From assembly GCF_000764305.2 (NCBI RefSeq), contig NW_025941583.1, forward strand, positions 20,365-84,364: DNA of 64,000 nucleotides, written 5' to 3'. The notes under the pieces are model-generated. The model saw only the letters and a list, made by a program, of their open reading frames with translations, was not told the origin of the DNA and searched no databases. This document shows, one piece after another, positions 52,701 through 59,224 of this stretch (position 1 is the first letter of the stretch; each line of letters starts with the position of its first letter). The translations under genes were made by a program, and so were the position numbers. The DNA comes from Hyalella azteca (lineage: Eukaryota; Arthropoda; Malacostraca; Amphipoda; Hyalellidae).

Positions 52701-52895
52701 AACAGGGTAATAAGGGATGGTTTTGCGCATATGTAATATTACAATATCCATGGACATGCCATTGAGCATTGACAATGACCTTGTCCACTGCAAGCTTCAT
52801 ATTCATATTCAAGCCATTTAGCAGTTCTTCTGTATCTGTAAGCTTACAGGATGACTTATAATTTTGCACAATTTTAATTGAATCAAGTGATTTCA
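26996..52895 (-). CDS. Very large zinc-finger / RRM-like / FGRGG-repeat gene, at least 17 exons, 5' end missing
   Basis: I assembled this from minus-strand GT-AG sites and codon phase. Exons: 52895-52743, 52307-52086, 49446-49340, 43357-43280, 43116-43010, 42669-42372, 41833-41029, 40740-about 40590 (N gap at 40633), 40159-40040, 39640-39594, 39436-38122, 37117-37007, 36495-36379, 35585-35413, 34253-34125, 32186-32055, 31734-26996. Phases agree at every junction that I could test except 13 to 14. The product is about 2,900 residues without its N-terminus: acidic segment, C2H2 finger, serine-rich region, degenerate RRM, low-complexity TQES/AQE repeats, helical exons, about 30 FGRGG repeats, helical C-terminus. 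RGG-type repeats with an RRM-like fold and zinc finger suggest a nuclear RNA-binding or scaffold protein. I do not recognise the family. It could be two adjacent genes, but the continuous phasing argues for one. Confidence 0.65.
28720..30330 (-). repeat. 54-bp coding minisatellite: 18-residue FGRGG repeats
   Basis: The repeat has two homogenised subfamilies. The N-terminal one (29.64-30.33 kb) is QPFGRGGQRPFGDREQEL. The C-terminal one (28.72-29.32 kb) is FGRGGNQTVGNRDQDLPP, the last four units of which are nearly identical at DNA level. Divergent units lie between them. About 30 units in total are recognisable. All are in frame. Confidence 0.92.
31735..32054 (-). other. Short intron of the large gene
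   Basis: This AT-rich 320-bp intron lies between strong splice sites (GGTGAGT donor, TTTACTCAG acceptor). No other feature was noted. Confidence 0.65.
32055..32186 (-). CDS. Large gene, exon GVCSVLVASNAAQSVV...
   Basis: Acceptor GGTTAACAG|GTGGTG and donor CCCTGG|GTGAGT bound 132 nt. The peptide is GVCSVLVASNAAQSVVNSPA, then LNAAHELYGVLHFAHKFSIS. The phase joins HGRG upstream and GIPGSGELFRVPRYWN downstream without a break. Confidence 0.75.
32280..34011. repeat. 141-bp tandem repeat array in an intron, interrupted by an insertion
   Basis: A 141-bp unit (TTCATGATGGTGCGGACATC ... CTCGACTTGACACAAGACTC ...) runs about 7.5 times from 32960 to 34011, most copies nearly identical. A diverged copy at 32280-32464 lies on the other side of the insertion. 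Because 141 is divisible by three, the plus strand has a 351-codon open frame without biological meaning. The array abuts the adapter artefact at 34012. Confidence 0.92.
32465..32955. mobile_element. Insertion within the 141-bp array, possible retroelement 3' end
   Basis: A unique 490-bp segment splits the array. It begins with TTGATTTGATTTATTTATTTATTC, an A/T simple tail typical of non-LTR 3' ends (in antisense), and has no coding capacity that I recognise. The identity is inferred from position and tail only. Confidence 0.4.
34012..34048. other. Nextera mate-pair junction adapter left in the assembly
   Basis: CTGTCTCTTATACACATCT is followed immediately by its reverse complement (to AAGAGACA at 34048; the last base differs). 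This is the Tn5 mosaic-end dimer made when Nextera mate-pair molecules are circularised. It is not genomic DNA. Sequences on either side may not be adjacent in the genome. Confidence 0.97.
34049..34150 (-). repeat. Three 42-bp copies of an exon-donor boundary
   Basis: On the plus strand TCTAGACACGGTCACGTC followed by ATGGTCTGCCTCACCTCTGC recurs every 42 bp. On the minus strand each unit carries the exon end GTGTCTAGACATGGCAGAG and the donor GTGAGG. The first copy belongs to the 34.1-kb exon; the others lie in the intron, or are extra in-frame exon length of 14 codons each. Confidence 0.85.
34125..34253 (-). CDS. Large gene, exon LSLARTLRVLFLTPEAAVAE...
   Basis: Acceptor ATACAGCAG|ATCTAAG and donor GGCAGAG|GTGAGG bound 129 nt, phase 1 in and 1 out. 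It encodes LARTLRVLFLTPEAAVAEAA and AKLVKPIAELHD. Its final segment with the donor is the first of three 42-bp tandem copies that run into an adapter artefact, so the downstream intron sequence is unreliable. Confidence 0.7.
34254..35412 (-). other. Intron of the large gene
   Basis: AT-rich, with an N at 35159. The open frame at 34571-34774 has no recognisable domain. Confidence 0.5.
35413..35585 (-). CDS. Large gene, cysteine-containing exon
   Basis: Acceptor TTCTCTGCAG|GCCCAAG and donor CATCCAG|GTGTGA bound 173 nt. The frame that matches the next exon reads PKLCPTKECSSQPNLCPHSR and then NVVEHLLHPSNFLQQLC. This requires phase 2 on entry, but the preceding exon leaves phase 1. A small exon is missing, a weaker donor (CA|GTGTGG) is used, or the assembly has an error. 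Confidence 0.6.
35936..36378. repeat. Intron segment duplicated at 45.94-46.56 kb
   Basis: The stretch from TACAAATTAATCGGTCAACAAATTA through GAGTCATGTGGCGGAAATAATCGTCC to the exon 13 donor region recurs in the same order at 45941-46560 with moderate divergence. It is the apparent parent of the satellite-flanking copy. Confidence 0.85.
36331..36405 (-). repeat. 42-bp duplication of the exon 13 donor
   Basis: GCTTACCACACTGCAACTCAG at 36331 recurs at 36373 (one C-to-T change). On the minus strand each contains GAGTTRCAGTGTG|GTAAGC. The duplicated unit is in frame with the exon. Confidence 0.85.
36379..36495 (-). CDS. Large gene, exon DGCVTVGTAVLRAQ... whose donor end is the seed of the satellite
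   Basis: Acceptor TGCCTACAG|ACGGC and donor CAGTGTG|GTAAGC give 117 nt, phase 1 in and 1 out. The peptide is helical: DGCVTVGTAVLRAQCAMLRS, ending HVAALIMTELQC. The last 33 nt plus the donor are repeated once in tandem (42 bp further) and many times at 46.6-48.1 kb. Using the second donor would add 14 codons in frame. Confidence 0.7.
36690..36842. repeat. Intronic tandem duplication of about 90 bp
   Basis: GACTCAATGGTTCA ... GATAATTGCAATTATTACCTCAAGGG occurs twice in direct orientation, with a few substitutions. Confidence 0.75.
37007..37117 (-). CDS. Large gene, exon WFARAGTQATAVAA...
   Basis: Acceptor TTTGCTGCAG|GTTGG and donor CCAACAG|GTTACT give 111 nt encoding a hydrophobic helical peptide (WFARAGTQATAVAAALLYDV, ending SLLPPT). 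GC content is higher than in the flanking introns. Part of its 3' splice-site region is repeated at 37345-37400. Confidence 0.7.
37110..37440. repeat. Direct repeats including a copy of an exon 3' splice-site region
   Basis: CCAACCTGCAGCA followed by GACTTATACATAC and ACTTATATTATACTTA occurs at 37113-37180 and again at 37347-37410. The first copy overlaps the acceptor of the 37.0-kb exon (CTGCAG). Short ATACCGACTGTTTAC repeats lie between them. Confidence 0.7.
38122..39436 (-). CDS. Large gene, Ser/Thr/Gln/Ala-rich exon with STQESAISDQK repeats
   Basis: Acceptor TGATTTCAG|CTTGAGTC and donor GTGTAG|GTAAGA bound 1315 nt. The first third is repetitive low complexity (TQESAISDQKEIISTQES, EASSAQEKAS). 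The middle is Ser/Pro/Asp-rich, and the last part is more ordered (ACSKANETIEKFIMQVLEPL). The donor splits a glycine codon completed by GT of the next exon. Confidence 0.8.
39594..39640 (-). CDS. Large gene, 47-nt exon
   Basis: Acceptor CTTTCAG|ATCTTAC and donor ATCAAG|GTGCGT bound 47 nt encoding LTQVKIQVLDAAKIK. Phase 1 in and 0 out matches both neighbours. Confidence 0.65.
40040..40159 (-). CDS. Large gene, exon LILADIPEPQDNS...
   Basis: Acceptor TTTAATAG|GATTAATAC and donor CGCTGGA|GTGAGT give 120 nt. A second acceptor, ATTCCAG|AGCCGC, 24 nt inside keeps the same phase, so two forms are possible. The peptide is helical: KKLEEVARNRISLALRNQHV. Confidence 0.65.
40590..40740 (-). CDS. Large gene, second half of the RRM-like fold; contains assembly gap
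   Basis: Acceptor TTTTGCCAG|GCACTGC starts GTAVLFYKNLESAVLAGRIF, followed by FSQLFMANQRLVIT, which resembles beta-3, helix 2 and beta-4 of an RRM. The RNP1 aromatic positions are not well conserved. An N at 40633 lies in the exon or its donor, so the 3' end and outgoing phase are uncertain. Confidence 0.55.
41029..41833 (-). CDS. Large gene, serine-rich exon ending in the first half of an RRM-like fold
   Basis: Acceptor TTCTTGCAG|TTGGAT and donor GCCTCAG|GTAATT bound 805 nt. The N-terminal part is Ser/Pro/Arg-rich with RYRTHESAAYPEREERWG-type segments. After a KKKKIK cluster comes FCISVSNIPASISIMLIKNM, shaped like RNP2 and helix 1 of an RRM. The fold continues into the next exon with matching phase (G|GC). 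Confidence 0.75.
42372..42669 (-). CDS. Large gene, exon EKLIATEEKVQNS...
   Basis: Acceptor CTCATAG|GGAGAAAC and donor CTTAT|GTAAGT give 298 nt, phase 2 in, 0 out. The peptide is Ser/Lys-rich, with SVLSRLSPRTTDVNSSVSL as a likely flexible segment. No domain is recognised. Confidence 0.75.
43010..43116 (-). CDS. Large gene, exon CLVGTDGTSAIANFSNL...
   Basis: Acceptor TTATTTCAG|TGTTTAG and donor TGCCG|GTGAGT give 107 nt. The peptide ends in KKIRHDIEKHKSLCR. The split arginine codon CG|G is completed by the first base of the next exon, which strongly supports the junction. Confidence 0.75.
43280..43357 (-). CDS. Large gene, exon LLNNIKAY...
   Basis: Acceptor CCCCACAG|CTATTG and donor AAAGAG|GTTAGT bound exactly 26 codons in phase 0, encoding a charged helix (LLNNIKAYRELQFSEDSKVL...). 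Confidence 0.7.
43358..45040 (-). other. Part of a 6-kb intron, no other gene seen
   Basis: AT-rich sequence between the 43.3-kb and 49.4-kb exons. Open frames here are short and lack domains or paired splice sites. Confidence 0.45.
45041..45903. repeat. Segmental duplicate A1 (carries a broken copy of the zinc-finger exon)
   Basis: From CATCCCATGCTGATGCTGGG to TTGATTGGGGAAGCACAA this matches 48577-49434 at high identity. On the plus strand it encodes KCLICGKDHHIKQCP, a degenerate retroelement-type zinc knuckle. On the minus strand the end near 45.80-45.90 kb is the zinc-finger exon with its donor, but the sequence coding for the first cysteine and the acceptor is replaced at the junction with the neighbouring duplicate. 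Confidence 0.85.
45798..45905 (-). pseudogene. Duplicate zinc-finger exon, inactivated
   Basis: The peptide CFPNQQCSYILPAEFSGHLT...RHLKSVL and the donor CTG|GTTAGT are identical to the 49.4-kb exon. Upstream the sequence diverges (LRLCF in place of CVLCF) and there is no acceptor in the needed place. It lies downstream of the intact copy in the same intron. Confidence 0.65.
45941..46565. repeat. Copy of the 35.94-36.38 kb intron/exon-13 segment
   Basis: TACAAATTAATCGGTCAACAAATTA, TCATTGGTCCCTGTCAGAT, GAGTCATGTGGCGGAAATAATCGTCC and TACCACACTGCAACTCAGTCA appear in the same order as at 35.94-36.40 kb. The front part is itself duplicated (45.95 and 46.08 kb). Confidence 0.8.
46566..48139. repeat. 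Satellite array: 42-bp monomer, 113-bp higher-order repeat, derived from an exon-donor junction
   Basis: Degenerate units precede 46.9 kb. From about 46901 the array is an almost perfect 113-bp higher-order repeat, with roughly 11 copies, each made of two 42-bp monomers plus a 29-bp truncated monomer (CTATGCTATATTATGC...). On the minus strand the 42-bp monomer reads ATGACTGAGTTGCAGTGTG|GTAAGC, the end of exon 13 and its splice donor. The array terminates at an N (48140), so its real length is unknown. Overlapping plus-strand open frames across it have no meaning as proteins. Confidence 0.95.
48369..49446. repeat. Segmental duplicate A2 with dispersed-repeat leader
   Basis: 48369-48577 (ACCGGAATCCTTACTTTTTTTC ... 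TTTTTGGGGAATTATCC) matches 60.85-61.06 kb. From 48577 it matches A1 at 45.04 kb. The plus strand has zinc-knuckle-like KCLICGKDHHIKQCP. The distal end contains the intact zinc-finger exon of the large gene on the minus strand. Confidence 0.8.
49340..49446 (-). CDS. Large gene, C2H2 zinc-finger exon
   Basis: Acceptor CTCCTAG|TTAAATACC and donor TTCTG|GTTAGT give 107 nt (phase 1 in, 0 out). The peptide carries YQCVLCFPNQQCSYI and, further on, GHLTSPRHLKSVL, that is C-x2-C-x16-H-x5-H. The H-x5-H spacing and the basic end recall matrin/U1-type fingers, though the loop is longer than usual. The exon is duplicated at 45.8 kb, where the first cysteine and the acceptor are lost. Its phases fit the 52.1-kb and 43.3-kb exons exactly. 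Confidence 0.6.
49642..49857. mobile_element. Foldback (inverted-repeat) element, 84-bp arms
   Basis: The left arm 49642-49725 (ACAAGGAATTTAAAAGC ... CTCCATTGTCAG) is the near-perfect reverse complement of the right arm 49773-49857. The 47-bp spacer has its own small hairpin (GAAAATCAG / CTGATTTTC). There is no coding capacity. It looks like a MITE or foldback unit in the intron; target duplications were not identified. Confidence 0.75.
49863..52085 (-). other. Intron between acidic and zinc-finger exons; possible cryptic exon at 51.3-51.42 kb
   Basis: Mostly AT-rich. On the minus strand an AATAG|GATCTTGC acceptor at about 51418 opens DLADNTKNAEYVDSYVNNLL and LLWRILSSSNSPYTP. This looks protein-like but does not fit the phase of the flanking exons, so it may be an alternative or unrelated exon. 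Confidence 0.4.
50892..50919. repeat. Perfect 11-bp hairpin followed by an A-run
   Basis: AGAGCCATCAG, loop GAAAAG, CTGATGGCTCT, then AAAAAAA. It is intronic. It resembles a terminator shape but in a eukaryotic intron has no assigned role. Confidence 0.7.
52086..52307 (-). CDS. Large gene, acidic exon
   Basis: Acceptor TTTTCCAG|TATCTCATGG and donor AATTTG|GTAAGT bound 222 nt. The peptide begins SHGWINFHLDTMSEVFARLS and becomes strongly acidic (DGETAEEDDFALELS...DSEDIDVS). Both splice sites are strong and the phase (1 in, 1 out) matches its neighbours. Confidence 0.7.
52469..52511. repeat. Perfect 15-bp hairpin upstream of the acidic exon
   Basis: TATTTGCACCACCAT at 52469-52483 and its exact complement ATGGTGGTGCAAATA at 52497-52511, with a 13-nt loop. 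It lies in the intron between the first two exons found for the large gene. It is too short for a typical pre-miRNA. Confidence 0.75.
52743..52895 (-). CDS. Large gene, exon 1 of those found
   Basis: Acceptor TTGTTATAG|TGAAATC and donor GATATT|GTAATA give a 153-nt exon (phase 1 in, 1 out). It encodes a helical stretch including LTDTEELLNGLNMNMKLAVD. The one-base overhang (T) joins TA of the next exon in frame. The upstream exons and the start codon were not found. Confidence 0.55.
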
Positions 52896-54285
52896 CTATA
52901 ACAAAAAAGATGGTAATAAACATACCTGAAAAAGGAAGGAATATTTTAGTGACAACCATAATATTTTTGGAGAAATAAATCAAAGTTCAAGTTAATTACT
53001 TCATTCTTTGTTGCCCAGTGCTCAATTCTATCTATGACATTCTATAAACAATTTTGTGATGACTGATGATGCATTAATTTTTTGTCAAGTGAATATTTTT
53101 TCACTGAGCAAGGTAAATGGAATCAAAATTCCTAGTTTTTAGATGATTTTTTCAAGAACTGGAGCCTTTGCTAACCAAGGTTCTACTGTAAATGCGTTTT
53201 TAGGGGTGTCCCTTATTTCCCTGTCTTGTGGAAATGGCCGCCATTTTTTTTTTTTTTAGTGAGATATGCAAATTCTGTCAATCACATTTTTAAGCCAACA
53301 CCTGTGTGCAACTTTTATGTAAGTAAGGTTTTTTAATATGACAAATATTTTTTTGCTACAGACCTTAGCAGAGGCACTTTTCCAAATTCTCACTTTTCAC
53401 ACTTTTTTCAGTGATTTTTTTTCAAGGTAATATATGTACGATTCCTTAACTAGCTTTATGCTACATAGATAGAAAATGTTGAACTTTACGCCACTATTTT
53501 TAGTTATGCAATATTTTGATTAGTTTAGCTGCTACAACATTTCTACAAAATGTCGGAGGATTGTCCCTTATTACCCCGCCTGCCCCTTATTACCCTGTTT
53601 GACAGTATATTGAAATAGTATTGAGTATATTGAATAATTACTAAAGAAGAATATTTCAATCACAATGCTGTATTAAAATGAAAAAATAATTCAGCTTACT
53701 GGTATCTGACAAAAATCACAAAATGCATTGTAATAAATGAGAAATCTGTGTAGCTTTTTTCATTTAATATCATTGCATTGTGTTTGAAATGACTATAGAA
53801 GGTTGAGAAGACCTAGTCAAAATTATATTTTTATATAATTTTTTATAACCCAAATCAAAGTGTTATTTTTTAGAATTCAGCACTATATATGTGAATACTC
53901 TTTGTGAAGTTCTCAGTTTATGAAACTACTGAAGAATATGATTTTTCATGACAATATTCAAGATCTTACAAGAAAACCATGCTTCTCATCACTAGGCTCA
54001 AGGCTGAGATACTAATAATCCATCAAAATTGGTGGAGACAATGTCATAAATAACCAGCTTTCGTTGAGCGTAAGGGGCCAGTACAATTAATCAAATTCAC
54101 TTTTCACTTGTACTGTCAAAATTATTTGTTTGAGATTAGAGTTTAGTTTAGGAACTCAAAAAATTACCTTTATTTTCCCAAGTTAACTTTCAGAGCACCA
54201 CAGAAAAATAGGATTCTCCCACATAGGGAAATATTCAAACTTCTAACCTGGTTCTATTCTATATAAAAAAAAATCATCTTTGCAG
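52896..54285. other. Non-coding interval upstream of the large gene's first exon found
   Basis: AT-rich with poly-T tracts (near 53248). I could not find the 5' exons of the large gene here. Confidence 0.4.
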
Positions 54286-54495
54286 GAAAAATTACCAGAA
54301 TACCAGCTAACAGAAACCTCTATTACACTCCCAAATCTAGGGTTCAATTCTGTAATAATACATGTGAGTTTAATTTCATATCAAAATAAATGTTCCATTT
54401 GTTATTTTAGTGCAAGACCATTTCATTTACTAGAAATTCCACCTTATCTTAGAATGCTGAAACCTGAGTGGGAATACAGTTATAATGTATCAAGT
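54286..54495 (+). other. Possible exon pair of an unidentified plus-strand gene
   Basis: Acceptor CTTTGCAG|GAAAAATTACC and donor ATACAT|GTGAGT enclose EKLPEYQLTETSITLPNLGF. A second piece after TATTTTAG reads ARPFHLLEIPPYLRMLKPEW and ends at a GTAAGT donor. The splice sites look good and the peptides look protein-like, but the two pieces do not join in phase. Function unknown; it may be a transposon fragment. Confidence 0.25.
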
Positions 54496-54955
54496 AAGTT
54501 GATTCCAGTGACTATATTCACAATTGTCAATACCTCTTAAATATGATAAAAGGAAACTCAGGTTTCTCAAAAATATTCTTTCCTTGTCTTTGCCCTGTTG
54601 GCTAGTAGGTTCTGTGCATTGAGGTCAGACAAAGACCACCCAAATGCACAATATATAAACCATAAAAATTGAAAACCAAAAGGTGTTTCTTGTTTCTTCA
54701 CACAACCTACACACCAACTTCATCCAAAGCATTTTTCACAATTTCGTCCATCACAATCCACAAATGCACTCGTACCTCATTCGATTTTCACCACTATCAC
54801 CAATCATCACATAATTAACATTGCAGAATTTACCAATATTGTTTTAGTAAAAAATTGATAGAATGCCAAGACCTAATACAAACAGAGTAAACATTGCAAA
54901 TAAAATAAATAAATTGAACAAGCAACTATTATTTCTAAAAAAACCTGTTCAGCTA

Positions 54956-56482
54956 CAGCCCGATGCAAAAGGTTAGCCCCCAACCCTTTAAAACATAACA
55001 CATCAAGTTTTGCAAGTTTTATTGTGCAAATGGTGGCAAACGAATCGTCTTGGTCTCAGTAATCAAAATAAAATAGACTAGTGAAAATGTAATTAGTACT
55101 AACGGAGAAAACGAAAAACACATGTTTTTGCACCGACGCAAAAGGTTAGCCCTACTTTGTACACATTGACATTTTAGGTAAAACAAAACATACGTCAGCT
55201 GCAAAACTAAAGGTTATTTACAATATGCTCCCCATTGGCTTTATAGACATCCAAGCAGTGCTTTTTCATGCCCTGAGACAATCTACAGAGGTAGTTGGGG
55301 TCCAGATTGGACCAGGCGGTTTGAATGGCCAACTCGAGTTCTTCCTTCGTGTCATACTGCTTGCCGCAGGCGTAGACGATCCCAGCCATGTACCCCCAGA
55401 CGTTCTCAATGGGATTCAGATTGGGGGACTTGGCTGGCCAGTCCATAACCCGGATTTTGGCACGCTTGAAGAAGGCCTTGGTTGTGCGCGCCGTATGGAT
55501 TGAGGGATTATCTTGTTGGAAGATGGCGCCACGGCAAATTTGGTGGCGGATGACAGGAAGTAGATGGTCCTCAAGCGTTTGGACATAGTTGTCTGTGCAC
55601 TGGTTGCCTTCGAGGAAGACGAGCTTGCTCATCCTGTTTGCATGAAAGGCCCCCAACACCATTACACTGCCCCCACCATTTTGGCGGCTAAAAGCTGTCT
55701 TTGGATCATTCCTGCGGCAAGGGCCGGGCAATGCCAGGAGTACTTCAGACCATCTGGGCCATCCAAATTCCATTTCTTCCCATCAGAGAAGATGGTTTTG
55801 GCCCAGGTGTCATCACTAGTACCTGCATATTTTGTGCCCTAGGCAACCCTGGCATGCACTTGTGAGCCTTGGTCAATTGGGGGGTCCTTGTTCATCTTCA
55901 CGATGCCGGAGGACGCGAGGGTGCGAGAGACGGTAGACTTGGAGACATTGAGCTCCAATGCGTGTCACAGGCCAACATCTTCTTAGGGCGGCCTTTGGAG
56001 TGCCGCTTTCTGTAGTGCACGGGGTCCTTGAGATAGTAGGAGATGGCTTTGCCGCTACACCCCACTTGTGCCTCCATTTGTCGCAGGCTAGGACGCTCGC
56101 CCTCAGGCGGCACCATCAGGGCTTGAATGGCACCTTTCTGAAACTCAGTTAGAGGCTTTCCCGCGCCCATTTCTTGCCTAGGTGAGCATAAGATCTGTGC
56201 ACAACTACTACGCTATGAACACACCCTTTGCAAAGAGTATACACTGCGTCCTGTCCGCAAGAGCGCCAAGCTTGCAAAGTGGGGCTAACCTTTTGTGTCG
56301 GTGCAGAAACACAGACTGCGTGATTTTTCTGCCAGCAATTAACTTTTTCACCAAATTTCACCAGCTATAGGTTGCAGAGCGCAAGACAAATTGTTTGCCA
56401 CTGGTCATTTGCATGTTAAAACTGGCAAAACTTGATGTATTATGATGTTTCAAAGGGTGGGCTAACTTTTTGCGTCAGACTG
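54956..56482 (-). mobile_element. Tc1/mariner-type transposon with IR/DR termini, TA target site
   Basis: The element is flanked by TA (54954-54955 and 56483-56484). The outer terminal repeats CAGYCYGAYGCAAAARGTTA are inverted at each end. A second copy of the core CCGACGCAAAAGGTTAGCCC lies about 175 bp inside each end (55132-55152 and 56281-56302, inverted), so each terminus holds two direct repeats, as in Sleeping Beauty-like Tc1 elements. The length is about 1.53 kb, normal for the group. Confidence 0.9.
55207..56170 (-). pseudogene. Tc1-like DD34E transposase, frameshifted
   Basis: The N-terminal helix-turn-helix part starts with ATG at 56170 (MGAGKPLTEFQKGAIQALM, then SLRQMEAQVGCSGKAISYYL). 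The catalytic part at 55773-55207 has GGGSVMVLGAF, FQQDNPSIHTARTTKAFF and SPNLNPIENVWGYM. Between the QQD aspartate and the NPIE glutamate there are 34 residues, the Tc1 DD34E spacing. The middle, including the first catalytic Asp region (TIFSDGKKWNLDGPDG), is in another frame with stop codons, so the gene is inactive. Confidence 0.88.
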
Positions 56483-59224
56483 TATAGTGCCATCAGACAA
56501 GGAAGAGGAAATTTTTTGTATAGCATTTGGATGTTGAGCATGTTTTTATCCGTTCTTTCTGATATTTTCCTATAGTACACACGTCAACAAATCATGTGTG
56601 TGCCACCATGGACATAGATATAAAGTTGAGCAGCCACCATGTATATAAACTACTAAAACAATAGCATTCTGCTATTTTGACTTGAGACAATCTAAACAAG
56701 CAATTCTCAGAAGCCTTTATGGTGGCTATATATCAACCGCTATTGGCTAAATATGAACTATATTTATACAGGCTATAAATATTCATATATAGCCATTCGG
56801 GGTGGAGCCATTGAACCCTTAGGGATTGGGACAATATAAATACACCCTAATAAACATGCATAACATATTTCTTAGATTCTTACATAATGTAGCTGATATC
56901 ATTGGTCCCAGCTGGTGACATAACTTGATTAATTTGCTATTATTATTCTTAGACTGTTAATTCATGAGCCACCAAGTCTAGAATTCTAACCAGGGCCATG
57001 CAAATACTTATATAAACATTTGTTCATGCACAGCCACACACAGATACTATTCAATCAATCAAGATGCATATATTGTTTAATGAATATTCGCAGCTATAAA
57101 GTAAGATTTATGATCAGGTGAAAATGCATGACAAATAAAAATTTATTGACACTAGTGGTATGTATGTGTTGTGAATTTGCTTCTGCATCAATAGTTGATC
57201 ATAGTAGTCTTGACAGTTATCAGCAATTGACCAAATCTTTTCTTGTTAAAAAATGGTTTAGCAGTTCATAGGATTGGCCTAAGACAATAGCAAACTTTTG
57301 CTGTTGGAAAAGATAAACCATATTAATAATCACATGTTACTAGTTTGGAGCAGAACTGAAGAATACCATCCTGACGAGTGTTAAAATTGAGACCTCATTT
57401 CTTATCTGAAATTTCTGGGCTAAGCAAGAAGCCAGGTTAGATTGATAATGAATGTATTACACACCATCCCTAGGTTCCACCATTAATGCAGATGTGTAAA
57501 TATCTATACTCAGAGCTGAAACTAGACTCTTTGCCATTTATGGGCTTGACAGGAATTTGATATTTTGGGGCCACAATATTGAAGTAAATTGTTTAAATTC
57601 TCCACTCTTCTATGCATGCTGTCAAGCTGCCATACATTTGTGTTACTAATTTTTACTAACGAGGGTGCAAGATATGAAAAGGCAAATGTATTTACAAAAA
57701 TATATGAAATCATGAATTTTGGGTAATTCATAATATTGTGACTCAATCATGCACTATGATTAAGATTTTATGAAAAATGGCTGGAAAGCTTTAGTTGCAG
57801 CTTTTCAACTAAATATTTCCTATATATGTTTCTCAGACAATAAAAAAAATGTTTACATGAATAAAGATTGGCATCTATCAAGCTTTCCAACAAACCATAG
57901 CAGCCCTCAATTGGTGTCAATGTGTAATTTCAGTAATGATCACAATCAGTCTTTTAGCACCATAAGATTTTTTTATCTGAATTTTGTTTCTACAGGTACT
58001 ATTCATCACCTACATTACAATCAATGCAGAATGATTGATACCATCAAAAATAGATCGTGGATAACAATCTTGTTAAAGTGCCACCAATCTTGTTATGGCT
58101 TGATATAAAGCTTGAAAGATGCTGAAGTCTAAACAGTAAAAGCATTACTGGTACTCTATTGGGTACTGAAGGAATGCAAGACTGTAAAATAAGAATAATA
58201 CCTATCCTCTCATGGATAACTTTAAAAATTTTATTTTATAAAGTACATAAATTGTACTTTGGGGCATAGTAGACAAAAAAGTAAAAAATTTAGCCATATT
58301 TCAAAATAAAGGTTTTCAAAAAAATGTCAAATAAATTGTTAATCAAGGAGAATCAAATACCAAATTATTAAAAATATCATTGCTGGGATATTTGGAAAAT
58401 TATTTCAAACCGATGATTATATACCTATGCATTTTGATCAAAACGGCACTCAAGATACTAAAAAAGGAGTGCCCAAAAGTAGGATTAGACCTACCCTGCT
58501 AATAACAGGAATATCTTGGCCTCATATTTACACTTTCAATACATTTGAAACCTTATGGCCACATGTGCACTTTATTTAACAACAAAATTAGAGGTACCGG
58601 TAATTCATCTAGCAGCTTTGAAAATGGCATGAATGCTCTAGTCACACTCAAAAGGTAGGTATATTCCATGTCTGCCCACAGCCTAGAACTTGCTACATGC
58701 CTTGTCTATAGCAGAATAATTGTATCAGCCTGTCAAGCTTAATTCATATTCTAACTAAAGTTCTTACAATATTCAATTATTTGGCATCTAAGTGTGGAGT
58801 AAAACTTAAAAGCAAGATTCTGGAATTTTATCCATTTCATGCAAATTGCAATACATTTTTCATGACAATGGTGGTTTCAAAATATGCAGGAGGAGGATTG
58901 AATTCCACTCCCTCTCCAGTGAATTAATCATGAAATTTACATCCATGGTGGCACATGGAAGATGTTTAAGAATCAGTTCATTTTTTATTTCTTCTACTAA
59001 AAATTTACACCAATATGTTATAAGTCCAGGGTGCAGAAAGTAGGTGAATATCTGAAGATCTTGGGCAATGCATACACGGCAAAATTTACGCCTTCAGAAG
59101 ATCGTGCCTATACATTTGGATTGAAATTATTGCGCTTCAGATATTTACAAATCTATGGCCAATTGGCAATGCTAACTGCATAACAAGAGGTAAACCAGTG
59201 GATAAACCTTTTTTAAATTACTGT
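56483..59224. other. Intergenic AT-rich DNA
   Basis: No gene recognised. A minus-strand frame near 57.53-57.66 kb (NTNVWQLDSMHRRVENLNNL) looks mildly protein-like but lacks supported boundaries. A fragment at about 59085-59120 is an inverted piece of the dispersed family seen at 48.4 and 60.9 kb. Confidence 0.4.

Noticed and set aside
55225..55842. Plus-strand open frames across the Tc1 element
   Set aside because: They are antisense shadows of the transposase, which has clear catalytic motifs on the minus strand.
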